A DNA stretch of 14,116 nt, taken from Oscillospiraceae bacterium. Lineage in GTDB: Bacteria > Bacillota > Clostridia > Oscillospirales > Ruminococcaceae. The stretch covers positions 1-14,116 of the forward strand of contig CAAGDZ010000236.1 in assembly GCA_900768735.1 (NCBI GenBank), written 5' to 3'. The notes beneath the pieces are model-generated. The model saw only the letters and a program-made list of their open reading frames with translations. It was not told the origin of the DNA and ran no database searches. How positions within the stretch are numbered: position 1 is the first letter of the stretch; each line of letters opens with the position of its first letter. Made by a program: the position numbers and the translations under genes. Positions 7,326 to 14,028 of this stretch are shown here, in pieces.

Positions 7326-7506
7326 ACCAAAAGGTAACAGGCTACAGGATAGTCCTGTTCGGCTGGGAAGCATACCGCTGGGTCGGGGCAGTGGGTGTGG
7401 AGCCTTTTATTGGGGTTTAATGTTCGTCCACGACCCGAATAGGTAGAAATACCGAAAGAAAACATTAAAATGAAATTTGAAAGCAGTCTTTCGGGGCTGC
7501 TTTTTT
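7326..7506 (+). ncRNA. Unidentified structured RNA or leader, about 180 nt
   Basis: No convincing ORF, GC-rich core in AT-rich surroundings, consensus promoter in front and intrinsic terminator at the end. Helices seen by eye: a 5' hairpin 7336-7344 with 7350-7359 (one bulged U), then a long interrupted arm: UUCGG 7358-7362 with CCGAA 7452-7456, UACC 7373-7376 with GGUA 7442-7445, GGGUC 7380-7384 with GACCC 7432-7436, and GUGGA 7397-7401 with UCCAC 7427-7431, leaving a 12-nt G-rich bulge (7385-7396). It lacks SRP, tmRNA, RNase P and T-box signatures, and its ends do not pair as in 6S RNA. It may be a stand-alone sRNA, a riboswitch-like attenuator for the next gene, or an RNA antitoxin. Confidence 0.6.
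7480..7506 (+). terminator. Intrinsic terminator between structured RNA and nuclease-like gene
   Basis: AAAGCAGTC (7480-7488) pairs with GGCTGCTTT (7495-7503), loop TTTCGG, one T-G pair, and a run of six T (7501-7506). It ends only 17 nt before the ATG of the next gene, the usual geometry of attenuators and of type III toxin-antitoxin loci. Confidence 0.8.
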
Positions 7507-7523
7507 CATTAGGTGATAGGATT

Positions 7524-8207
7524 ATGGATTTACTTCAAAGTGCTGCTGATGTCTTCCGAAAACTTCTGAGCAAGGAATATAATATTGTTGTGGGGAAAAA
7601 TAAGAAGCTCTTTTCATATAAGCCCACTTTTACTAAAAATGATTTCAAGCATATTTCAGGATTGCATAAGCTTAAGGATATATCATATATTTGTAAAGCA
7701 TCATCCGAAAAATTGTATGATGATATTGTTAAACTGAGACTAGATTTATCAGCTATCAGCAATAGTGTGCATATTGCCGAACCGTTTAACAGAATTAGCA
7801 ACCTTATTTATTTAGAATATTATTTAGATAGCGCAAAAACTATATATCATTGGGATAAAGATAGGTCATCATTTTCTTCAATAGACGCAAATATAATGAT
7901 ACCTTTTCCTTCTACTCCATTTACCGGTGAAACCGCATACATATTCTTCAAATCATGTGACGGAGATAAACTTCAAATCGCAGATTTTTTTACTGATAGC
8001 ATATTAAAAGAAAAACCGGTAAGTCTGTTTTCAGCAAGACGTGATTATACAAGAGGACAAGTTCGGCCTCCGACTCTGCTTTACAAAGATAAGAGAGATA
8101 TATCAACAGTAACAAAAACAGTTCTTTTTGATAAATTATCTTTACAGCAAACCGCTCAGGATGAGCAATCAGATAAAGAAAAAACTATGGAAATGAGTAC
8201 ATTATAA
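7524..8207 (+). CDS. Putative PBECR-type nuclease-domain protein (toxin-like)
   Basis: 227 aa, no signal peptide or membrane segment. The ATG at 7524 is chosen because AGGTGA (7511-7516) lies 7 nt upstream; an in-frame ATG at 7470 has no RBS and would read through the terminator hairpin. The segment FTKNDFKHISGLHKLKDI (residues 36-53), later FSSIDANIMIPFP (117-129), YIFFKSCDGDKLQIADFF, and a basic stretch around residues 170-191 resemble the PBECR4-type domains (phage Barnase-EndoU-ColicinE5/D-RelE-like nucleases). This is a recollection of family pattern, not a search result, and H43 is only a candidate catalytic residue. The Gln/Asp/Lys-rich tail (205-227) looks disordered. GC content is far lower than in flanking genes (one sampled 60-bp stretch, 7681-7740, is 27 percent), suggesting transfer. 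Expression presumably depends on readthrough of the terminator just upstream. Confidence 0.55.
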   Translation: MDLLQSAADVFRKLLSKEYNIVVGKNKKLFSYKPTFTKNDFKHISGLHKLKDISYICKASSEKLYDDIVKLRLDLSAISNSVHIAEPFNRISNLIYLEYYLDSAKTIYHWDKDRSSFSSIDANIMIPFPSTPFTGETAYIFFKSCDGDKLQIADFFTDSILKEKPVSLFSARRDYTRGQVRPPTLLYKDKRDISTVTKTVLFDKLSLQQTAQDEQSDKEKTMEMSTL

Positions 8208-8255
8208 GTACCATACCATTCTGATAAATATGTATTGACAATACTTTGTCCGTTC

Positions 8256-8284
8256 TGCCGACTGCGAATAACGGGCAGTCGGCA
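8256..8284 (+). repeat. Perfect 10-bp inverted repeat downstream of the nuclease-like gene
   Basis: TGCCGACTGC (8256-8265) and GCAGTCGGCA (8275-8284) pair perfectly around a 9-nt loop. No T tract follows on either strand, so it is not a standard intrinsic terminator. It could be an operator, an RNA-stabilising hairpin or an element end. The rest of 8208-8365 holds a lone TTGACA (8235-8240) without a spaced -10. Confidence 0.6.
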
Positions 8285-8365
8285 TATCGGCAAAGAGTCA
8301 GAGCTGTTGTCTTTATAAAATCTGAACTTCGCAACTGAAATCAAGCAATCCCCCTCCCCGCCCTG

Positions 8366-8371
8366 TATAAT
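8366..8371 (+). promoter_or_regulatory. Candidate -10 of the AraC-type regulator gene, no good -35
   Basis: TATAAT at 8366-8371 preceded directly by TG, 32 bp before the ATG. The expected -35 place holds AAGCAA, a poor match, and the spacer is unusually C-rich (8350-8363). A weak -35 fits an activator-dependent or self-regulated promoter. An RBS, AAGGAG, lies at 8389-8394. Confidence 0.5.
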
Positions 8372-8403
8372 AAAAGCAGAACAGCAAAAAGGAGCTTAAT
8401 AAA

Positions 8404-9372
8404 ATGCAGGAATGGCACATACAGATACAGTCCTTAATCGACGAGATTGATAGGTGCATAAAAAGCGGCGACGACAGCGCTCTGACACTCTCCCGACTTG
8501 CCGCCGTGACAGGCTATTCGGAATATTACACCTCACATAAGTTCAGAGAAATCTCGGGCATGAGATTAAAGGACTTTCTGAGGCTTCGCAGGCTTGCCTT
8601 TGCGCTTTGCGAGCTGCGTGACACCGACAGCGGCATACTGGATATTGCCGTAAAATACGGCTTTTCCTCGCACGAGGCGTTTACCCGCGCATTCAAGACA
8701 GTCTACGGAGTTACCCCCGCCGCATACCGTAAGAATCCGCGACCCACCGCCCTACACACGGTAATCAAGCCCCTTGACTGTTACTTATCCGATATGGGAG
8801 CGAAAATGATGAAAAACAATGCAAATGATGTAAAGACCTATTTTGTTACTATCCCCGCGCATAAATATCTGCATATCAGAAATTATGAGAGCATAGGCTA
8901 CTGGGACTTCTGGCAAAAGCAGAGCCTTATCCCCGGGCAGGACTGCGAAACTGTCTGCCGACTGCTTGATAAAATCAACGGCAAGCTCGACGATATGGGC
9001 GGAAATGAAGCGAACAGCGGCAGCGGTCAGATTATAGGGTATATTAACGCCCCCGAAGGCAGAATATGCAGCTGGGGCATACCGCTTGCCGAGTGCTACG
9101 GAGTGCGCCTGTCCGCAGATTATGACGGCGAAGTGCCGCCGCAGATGATACTGACCGATATACCCGAGGGCGAGTATGTTGTTTTCGAGCACGGTCCCTT
9201 TGACTATGAGAAAGAAAATCAGATAACAGAAGCGAAAATTGAGGCGGCTATGAAAGCGTTTGACTTGGATGCAAGCGGCTACCGCCTTGATACCGCGCCG
9301 GGCAGAATATTCTACTTTTACCACGACCCGTCGCGGTACTGGAAGTACATACGACCCGTGTGCAGGGCTTGA
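8404..9372 (+). CDS. AraC family regulator with GyrI-like effector-binding domain
   Basis: 322 aa. Residues 8-113 are an AraC-type double HTH: first HTH around LSRLAAVTGYSEYYTSHKFR, second around ILDIAVKYGFSSHEAFTRAFK, closing with the family signature YGVTPAAYRK (101-110). A linker leads to residues about 145-320, an AraC_E_bind/GyrI-like domain (TIPAHKYLHIRN; IPEGEYVVFEHGPFDYEKENQ; DPSRYWKYIRPV). This order, HTH first and ligand domain second, is as in Rob- and SoxS-like regulators linked to hydrophobic or cationic compounds, but the ligand here is unknown. AAGGAG is 9 nt before ATG. The neighbours, a nuclease-like gene and aroA, give no target; an efflux or transport gene is not nearby. 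Confidence 0.9.
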   Translation: MQEWHIQIQSLIDEIDRCIKSGDDSALTLSRLAAVTGYSEYYTSHKFREISGMRLKDFLRLRRLAFALCELRDTDSGILDIAVKYGFSSHEAFTRAFKTVYGVTPAAYRKNPRPTALHTVIKPLDCYLSDMGAKMMKNNANDVKTYFVTIPAHKYLHIRNYESIGYWDFWQKQSLIPGQDCETVCRLLDKINGKLDDMGGNEANSGSGQIIGYINAPEGRICSWGIPLAECYGVRLSADYDGEVPPQMILTDIPEGEYVVFEHGPFDYEKENQITEAKIEAAMKAFDLDASGYRLDTAPGRIFYFYHDPSRYWKYIRPVCRA

Positions 9373-9395
9373 CCCGCGCAAAGCGCCGCTTATAT

Positions 9396-9424
9396 TTGAC
9401 TTGCCGCGTCCTTCGTGTTATAAT
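9396..9424 (+). promoter_or_regulatory. Sigma-A promoter of aroA
   Basis: TTGACT (9396-9401), 17 bp, TATAAT (9419-9424). Predicted start near 9431, a leader of about 38 nt, and AAAGGT before the ATG at 9469. It shows that aroA is transcribed on its own and not only with the AraC gene. Confidence 0.85.
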
Positions 9425-9468
9425 TGCATTATGCGGGCATATTAAGGCAACACGAAAGGTAAAAATCA

Positions 9469-10800
9469 ATGACAAGTAACGATATATACGAGGTTATCCC
9501 ACCGGCTAATATAACACCCGAAAGGACGGTCAGAGTAACCGTCCCCGGCTCAAAATCAATCACAAACAGGGCGCTTTTGCTTGCCGCCGTATCGGACGGC
9601 AGGAGTAAGCTTTGCGGCTGTCTTACAAGCGACGACGCGCGGCATTTTATCGAATGTCTGAAAGCGCTCGGCTTTCCGGTTTCCGAGGTGTCGGACGGCA
9701 GGCTCGACAGCGACATAACAATCACCGGCTTCGGCGGGGATATTCCCCAAAAATCAGCGGAGATTTATGTAGGCAGCGCGGGCACAGCGGCGCGGTTTTT
9801 GGCGGCGATGCTTGCCTTTTCCGACGGCGAATATACGCTGAACTCCTCTGAGCAGATGAAAAAACGGCCTATGCAGCCGCTGATTGACGCGCTGAGGGAC
9901 GCGGGAGCAAGGGTTGAATGTACCGAGGCCGAGGGTCATTTCCCGCTTAAAATAACCGGTGCGGGAAAAAGCAACCTACCCGATAGTATAACGGTCAACA
10001 TTGACAAAAGCTCGCAGTTTTTAAGCGCTCTGCTGATAGCCTCCGGCACGCTCGGAAAGCCGATAACCATAAATGTCGCAGGCTCGCACGGACTTAGCTA
10101 TGTGGATATGACCGCCGGGATGATGAAAAGCTTCGGCGTGACGGCACAAAAGCAGGAGAATAACGGAGAGATAAAATACACATTCACAGGCGCACAGCAC
10201 TACAGAGCCGCAGATTACGCTATTGAGCCGGATATGTCGGCGGCGGCGTATTTTTACGCTATGGCGGCGGTGACAGGTGCAAGTGTGATTGTAAGCGGTG
10301 TGAGCGAAAATATGCTGCAGGGCGACACGCAGTTTTTACAGTTGCTTCAAAAAATGGGCTGCAAGGTCGAAAGCGCGGGCGGAGAGATATGCGTGACGGG
10401 CGCTGAGGGCGGACGGCTGAAAGGCGGATTTACCGCGGATATGTCGGCGTTTTCCGATCAGGCGCTGACACTTGCCGCGATAGCACCCTTTGCTGACGCA
10501 CCGATTACGATAACCGGCATAGGGCATATACGCCTACAGGAATGTGACCGTATAAAGGCGATAACGGATAACCTTGCGGCGCTCGGCATAAAGACTGACG
10601 AAAAGTCCGACGGGGTGACGATATACCCCGGCACTCCGCACGGCGGGGATATAGAAACCTTTGACGACCACAGGGTGGCTATGTCGTTTGCGCTGACGGG
10701 TCTGAGGACAAGTGGCGTGCGGATACTTAATCCGTCCTGCTGTAAAAAGACCTTTGCGGAGTATTTTGAGGTGCTGAAAAAAACGCTTGCCGAGCTGTGA
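9469..10800 (+). CDS. aroA: 3-phosphoshikimate 1-carboxyvinyltransferase (EPSP synthase)
   Basis: 443 aa, the usual length. It transfers the enolpyruvyl group of PEP to shikimate-3-phosphate, the sixth step of the shikimate pathway, in the cytoplasm. Landmarks: VPGSKSITNRALLLAA with K29 and R34, the PEP-loop VGSAGTAARF (101-110, R109), RPMQPLIDALRDAGA (133-147), DKSSQFLSALLIA (179-191), EPDMSAAAYF, the catalytic Asp around 330 (AFSDQALTL), Glu358 in LQECDRIKAI, and DDHRVAMSFAL (399-409). The PEP loop has Ser, Ala and Phe where E. coli has Asn94, Met99 and Pro101. Single gene with its own promoter and terminator; other shikimate genes are not in the window. Confidence 0.96.
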   Translation: MTSNDIYEVIPPANITPERTVRVTVPGSKSITNRALLLAAVSDGRSKLCGCLTSDDARHFIECLKALGFPVSEVSDGRLDSDITITGFGGDIPQKSAEIYVGSAGTAARFLAAMLAFSDGEYTLNSSEQMKKRPMQPLIDALRDAGARVECTEAEGHFPLKITGAGKSNLPDSITVNIDKSSQFLSALLIASGTLGKPITINVAGSHGLSYVDMTAGMMKSFGVTAQKQENNGEIKYTFTGAQHYRAADYAIEPDMSAAAYFYAMAAVTGASVIVSGVSENMLQGDTQFLQLLQKMGCKVESAGGEICVTGAEGGRLKGGFTADMSAFSDQALTLAAIAPFADAPITITGIGHIRLQECDRIKAITDNLAALGIKTDEKSDGVTIYPGTPHGGDIETFDDHRVAMSFALTGLRTSGVRILNPSCCKKTFAEYFEVLKKTLAEL

Positions 10801-10820
10801 CGGCTGAAATAATACAATTG

Positions 10821-10858
10821 CGCCCCGCAGAGGGAGATACTTCTGCGGGGCGTTTTTT
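10821..10858 (+). terminator. Strong intrinsic terminator after aroA
   Basis: A perfect 11-bp stem, CGCCCCGCAGA (10821-10831) with TCTGCGGGGCG (10842-10852), a 10-nt loop and six T (10853-10858). It isolates aroA from the two-component genes. Confidence 0.95.
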
Positions 10859-10890
10859 AAGACAGCACAAACAATTTTTTAACATTTATA

Positions 10891-10899
10891 TGATAGAAT
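10891..10899 (+). promoter_or_regulatory. Extended -10 promoter of the two-component operon
   Basis: TGATAGAAT at 10891-10899 is an extended -10 element (TGn plus TAGAAT). No good -35 is seen at the right distance (ACAATT), which is typical of extended -10 promoters. Predicted start near 10906, about 50 nt before the TTG start codon. Confidence 0.55.
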
Positions 10900-10954
10900 T
10901 TTTTCAGACTTGTGTTCTGCTTTTATACAGAATCATATCCAAAAGAGCGGTAAA

Positions 10955-11629
10955 TTGTTTGACATTCTGGTAGTAGAGGACGACAGGGAGCTTAACCGCA
11001 CGGTATGCTCCTATCTTAATCAGAACGGTTATCAGGCGACAGGCTGCCCAGACGCGTCGAGCGCGTACGACTGCATCTGCGGCGGGAAGGTTTTCGATCT
11101 GATAATTTCGGATATAATGATGCCGGAGATTGACGGCTTTGAGTTTGCAAAAACCGTCCGCGAGCTTAACGAGGAGATACCTATCCTCTTTATGACGGCG
11201 CGGGACGACTTTGACGCAAAGCGGCGCGGCTTCGGCGCGGGGATTGACGACTATATGGTAAAGCCGGTGGAGCTTGACGAGCTGCTGCTCAGGATAGGGG
11301 CTTTGCTCAGACGCGCTAAAATAGCGTCGGGAAAAAAGCTGACGGTAGGCAGTCTGACGCTTGACGCAAACGAGCACACCGCATATCTTGACGGCGAGGA
11401 GATAAGCCTTACCGTCCGCGAGTTCAATATACTCTACAAGCTGCTGTCATATCCCAAAAAGGCGTTTACCCGCTCACAGCTTATGGACGAGTTCTGGGAC
11501 AGCGCGAGCGTCTCGGGACCGCGCACGGTGGACATCTATATCACAAAGCTGAGAGACAAGCTGTCTGCGTGCGGGGATTTTGAGATAGTCACCGTCCACG
11601 GGCTCGGCTACAAGGCGGTGATTAAATGA
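10955..11629 (+). CDS. OmpR/PhoB-family response regulator
   Basis: 224 aa if read from TTG 10955, giving MFDILVVEDDREL, the standard receiver start; GAGCGG lies just upstream. A TTG at 10910 would add 15 untypical residues, and no in-frame ATG exists. The receiver has acidic residues E8-D9-D10, phosphoacceptor D53 in SDIMMPEIDG, T81 and K103 (VKPVE). The C-terminal winged helix (about 130-224) contains LTVREFNILYKLLS, FTRSQLMDEFW, and the recognition-helix region RTVDIYITKLRDKL, ending HGLGYKAV. It overlaps the kinase gene by ATGA, so translation is coupled. The regulon is not evident; neighbouring nagZ is convergent. Confidence 0.93.
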   Translation: MFDILVVEDDRELNRTVCSYLNQNGYQATGCPDASSAYDCICGGKVFDLIISDIMMPEIDGFEFAKTVRELNEEIPILFMTARDDFDAKRRGFGAGIDDYMVKPVELDELLLRIGALLRRAKIASGKKLTVGSLTLDANEHTAYLDGEEISLTVREFNILYKLLSYPKKAFTRSQLMDEFWDSASVSGPRTVDIYITKLRDKLSACGDFEIVTVHGLGYKAVIK

Positions 11630-12711
11630 GCAGACCGCGCACAAGGCGCGCACTTTATCTGCTGAGGAGCTTTGTGACATTTTTTCTACTTATGTCGTTT
11701 ATAATAACCTGCTGTATGCTGTTATTCCTCACCGAGCTTACTGCGGCTATGGAAATCACGCTTACCGAAAGCGTACTGCAAAAGGCGGCAAAGCTGACCT
11801 TTGCGAACATTATATTTTTAAGCCTTGTCTGCTCGGTGATTGATTTTATCCGCAAGAAAATCACGGTTGACCGCCCCGTAAAGCAGATATTGCGGCAGGC
11901 GGAGAGAATAATAAGCGGAGATTTTTCCGCGCGCATACAACCGTTCAGTGGATTGCACGCGGCGTACGGCTTTGACGTTATCGCCGACTGCTTCAACCGC
12001 ATGGCAAGTGAGCTGTCGGGGACGGAAACGCTGAGAAACGATTTTATAGCAAACGTTTCGCACGAGCTGAAAACGCCGCTCGCGATTATACAAAACTACG
12101 CCGCGATGCTCAGCACGCCGGGTCTGCCCGAGCAAAAGCGCAGGGAATACTCTTGTGCGATAGCCGATACCTCGCGCCGCCTTGCCGACCTGATAACAAA
12201 TATACTAAAGCTGAACAAGCTCGAAAATCAGCAGATTTTCCCCGCAAAGCAGCGGTACAATCTCAGCGAGCAGCTGTGCGAGTGCCTGCTCTCGTTTGAA
12301 AACGAGTGGGAGAAAAAATCGCTTGAAATTGAAACCGACATAGCGGAAAATGTGTTTATTGAAGCCGACAGCGAGCTTATGAGCATTGTATGGAACAATC
12401 TCTTTTCCAATGCGATAAAGTTCACCACCGACGGCGGAAAAATCTCACTTACGCTGAAATCGGACGGCGAATATGTTGCCGTAACCGTATCGGACACCGG
12501 CTGCGGAATAAGCAACGAAACAGGAAAGCACATCTTTGAGAAGTTCTATCAGGGCGACCGCTCGCACGCCACAAACGGAAACGGGCTGGGGCTTGCGCTG
12601 GTAAAGCGGATAATGGATATAACCGGCGGAGAAATCTCGGTGCAAAGCGAGGTAGGAAAGGGTAGCGTATTTACGGTAAGGCTGTGGGCAAACGGAGAAA
12701 AAGAGGTTTAG
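11626..12711 (+). CDS. Membrane sensor histidine kinase
   Basis: 361 aa. TM1 lies at about 10-36 and TM2 at about 57-74, with only about 20 residues between them outside the cell, so there is no room for a folded extracellular sensor. A HAMP-like segment follows (83-130, with PVKQILRQAERIISGDFSARI). HisKA carries H146 in NVSHELKTPLA; HATPase_c shows N-box WNNLFSNAIKF (256-266), G1 DTGCGI (290-295), F-box FEKFYQG and G2 GNGLGLALVKRI (318-329). All catalytic motifs are intact. It begins within the stop of the response regulator (ATGA) and is its cognate partner. The signal is unknown; short-loop kinases of Firmicutes often sense through the membrane, with a partner protein or transporter, but no such transporter is adjacent. 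Confidence 0.94.
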   Translation: MSRPRTRRALYLLRSFVTFFLLMSFIITCCMLLFLTELTAAMEITLTESVLQKAAKLTFANIIFLSLVCSVIDFIRKKITVDRPVKQILRQAERIISGDFSARIQPFSGLHAAYGFDVIADCFNRMASELSGTETLRNDFIANVSHELKTPLAIIQNYAAMLSTPGLPEQKRREYSCAIADTSRRLADLITNILKLNKLENQQIFPAKQRYNLSEQLCECLLSFENEWEKKSLEIETDIAENVFIEADSELMSIVWNNLFSNAIKFTTDGGKISLTLKSDGEYVAVTVSDTGCGISNETGKHIFEKFYQGDRSHATNGNGLGLALVKRIMDITGGEISVQSEVGKGSVFTVRLWANGEKEV

Positions 12712-12720
12712 AATACTAAT

Positions 12721-12790
12721 TATTGAATAAAGATGAATAATTTAAAAATGAATAATGACGTCTGCACCGTTCATCAAATTATTCACTATA
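12721..12790. repeat. Interspersed palindromic repeat, copy A
   Basis: TGAATAATTT (12734-12743) and AAATTATTCA (12776-12785) form a perfect 10-bp inverted repeat around a 32-nt core. The right half shares 19 identical bases (12767-12785) with copy B at 14079-14097, in the same orientation. It fills the convergent gap between the kinase and nagZ, where no other terminator is seen, so its hairpin may serve that role. Confidence 0.7.
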
Positions 12791-12792
12791 TA

Positions 12793-13941
12793 TTATGACA
12801 GCAATCCCAAGGACTGTTTCTCCGTCAGAATCCGGCGTACGCTTTCATCAATCCGGCTTTCCGAAATCCGACCGCTCTTTACTGCCTGCTCTACCCCGTC
12901 CAGCGCTTCCTGCAGGTCTGCGGGCATCAGCAGTACATCCACTCCCGCTTCAAGTGCCTTCACGCAGGCTTCGGCGGGGGTATATGAACTTGTAATCGCT
13001 GCCATTGACAGAGAGTCGGTAATAACCAGACCTTCGTGGCAAAGCGTACCTCTTAGCCATTCGGTTACAGCGGTATAGGACAGCGAGGCGGGACCCTCCA
13101 CGCCCTCCTCGGGCACGGCAACGTGTGCCACCATCACCGCCGGAAGCGTCCTGTTTTCATAAGGCACCCACTCGATTTTTTTAAGCTGTTCCAGCGTTTT
13201 ATGCACAACGGCAAGCTCCGAATGGCTGTCCTCCGCGGTGTCGCCGTGTCCGGGGAAATGCTTGTAAACCGGCATAATTCCGTTTTGCGAAAGTCCGTCC
13301 GCCATTGCGGCGGCTTTTTCTCTAACCGTCTGAGGGTCATCGGAAAAAGCGCGGTTTCCGATGACCGGATTATCGGGATTGGAATTTACATCCGCAACAG
13401 GCGCAAAGTCCACGTTAAATCCATACTCCTTTAAATAAGCGCCGATTGTTCGTCCCATTTCTCCGGCATCCTCTGTTTCGGACGCGCTTGAGTACCGCGG
13501 CAGGTAAAATCCCTCGGGATTTGCCAGACGGGCAACCAATCCTCCCTCTTCATCAACCGCCAGGAACAGCGGAATATCTCCCGCGGCTTTTAAATCGGCG
13601 GTGAACTTTTTGAGCTGCTCCGGGTTTTCGATGTTCTTTCCGAACAGCGCCACTCCTCCGACAGGATACTCAGCAAGCGCTGTACGCATTTCTTCCGTAA
13701 GCTCAATAACGCCATCTGCACCGGAGTCGTCAATCTGCTCCTGAGTTAGGGTGAAATCCAGCGCATCGGGGCGGACGATAAAAAGCTGCCCTATCTTTTG
13801 TCTGAGAGTCATACCTGCCATGATTTCATCAACCGATTCAGGCTGTAATTCAGGCTGTGATTCGGACTGCTTTGAACAGGCTGAAGTACAAAGCATGCAG
13901 ACAAGTGCCGCAAGAGCTAGTGGCAAAATACGTTTTTTCAT
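12793..13941 (-). CDS. nagZ: Secreted GH3 beta-N-acetylglucosaminidase lipoprotein (NagZ type)
   Basis: 382 aa. MKKRILPLAL, a hydrophobic core and lipobox TSAC with Cys22 predict lipid anchoring outside the membrane. The single GH3 TIM barrel begins MTLRQKIGQLFIV (44-56) and shows AVDEEGG (128-134), DFAPVADVN (178-186), KHFPGHGDT (227-235), the D238-x-H240 pair of the NagZ His-Asp dyad, and nucleophile Asp309 in LVITDSLSM. The dyad is diagnostic for GH3 N-acetylglucosaminidases acting on muropeptides or chitooligosaccharides, as in Bacillus subtilis NagZ, so cell-wall recycling is the likely role. It lacks the extra C-terminal domain of the Bacillus enzyme and resembles the single-domain form. 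AAGGAG lies before the ATG. No clear promoter is visible; TACAAT near 13965 has a poor -35. Confidence 0.92.
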   Translation of the reverse strand: MKKRILPLALAALVCMLCTSACSKQSESQPELQPESVDEIMAGMTLRQKIGQLFIVRPDALDFTLTQEQIDDSGADGVIELTEEMRTALAEYPVGGVALFGKNIENPEQLKKFTADLKAAGDIPLFLAVDEEGGLVARLANPEGFYLPRYSSASETEDAGEMGRTIGAYLKEYGFNVDFAPVADVNSNPDNPVIGNRAFSDDPQTVREKAAAMADGLSQNGIMPVYKHFPGHGDTAEDSHSELAVVHKTLEQLKKIEWVPYENRTLPAVMVAHVAVPEEGVEGPASLSYTAVTEWLRGTLCHEGLVITDSLSMAAITSSYTPAEACVKALEAGVDVLLMPADLQEALDGVEQAVKSGRISESRIDESVRRILTEKQSLGLLS

Positions 13942-13988
13942 AAATCTTCTCCTTATTTATTATTCATTGTATTCACTGAAAATTCACT

Positions 13989-14016
13989 AAAAAAAATCGC
14001 CCTTTGAAAAAGGGGC
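13989..14016 (-). terminator. Minus-strand intrinsic terminator upstream of nagZ
   Basis: On the minus strand GCCCCTTT (14016-14009) pairs with AAAGGGC (14005-13999), one bulged C, and is followed by GA and eight T (13996-13989). It would end a minus-strand transcript entering from the right edge, so nagZ starts a new unit. Confidence 0.65.
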
Positions 14017-14028
14017 AGATACACATAC

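Noticed and set aside
6461..7465. 334-codon minus-strand open frame opposite the GH3 gene and the structured RNA
   Set aside because: No family pattern, no plausible promoter, and the opposite strand is a complete conserved GH3 enzyme.
7326..7480. ToxI-like tandem repeats in the RNA
   Set aside because: Read at 20-45-nt periods, no repeated unit was found; only short G-rich similarities occur.
7326..7506. 6S RNA, SRP RNA or cobalamin riboswitch identity for the structured RNA
   Set aside because: The ends do not pair as in 6S, the SRP GGAAGGAAGCAGCC-type loop is missing, and the conserved cobalamin-box sequence is not present.
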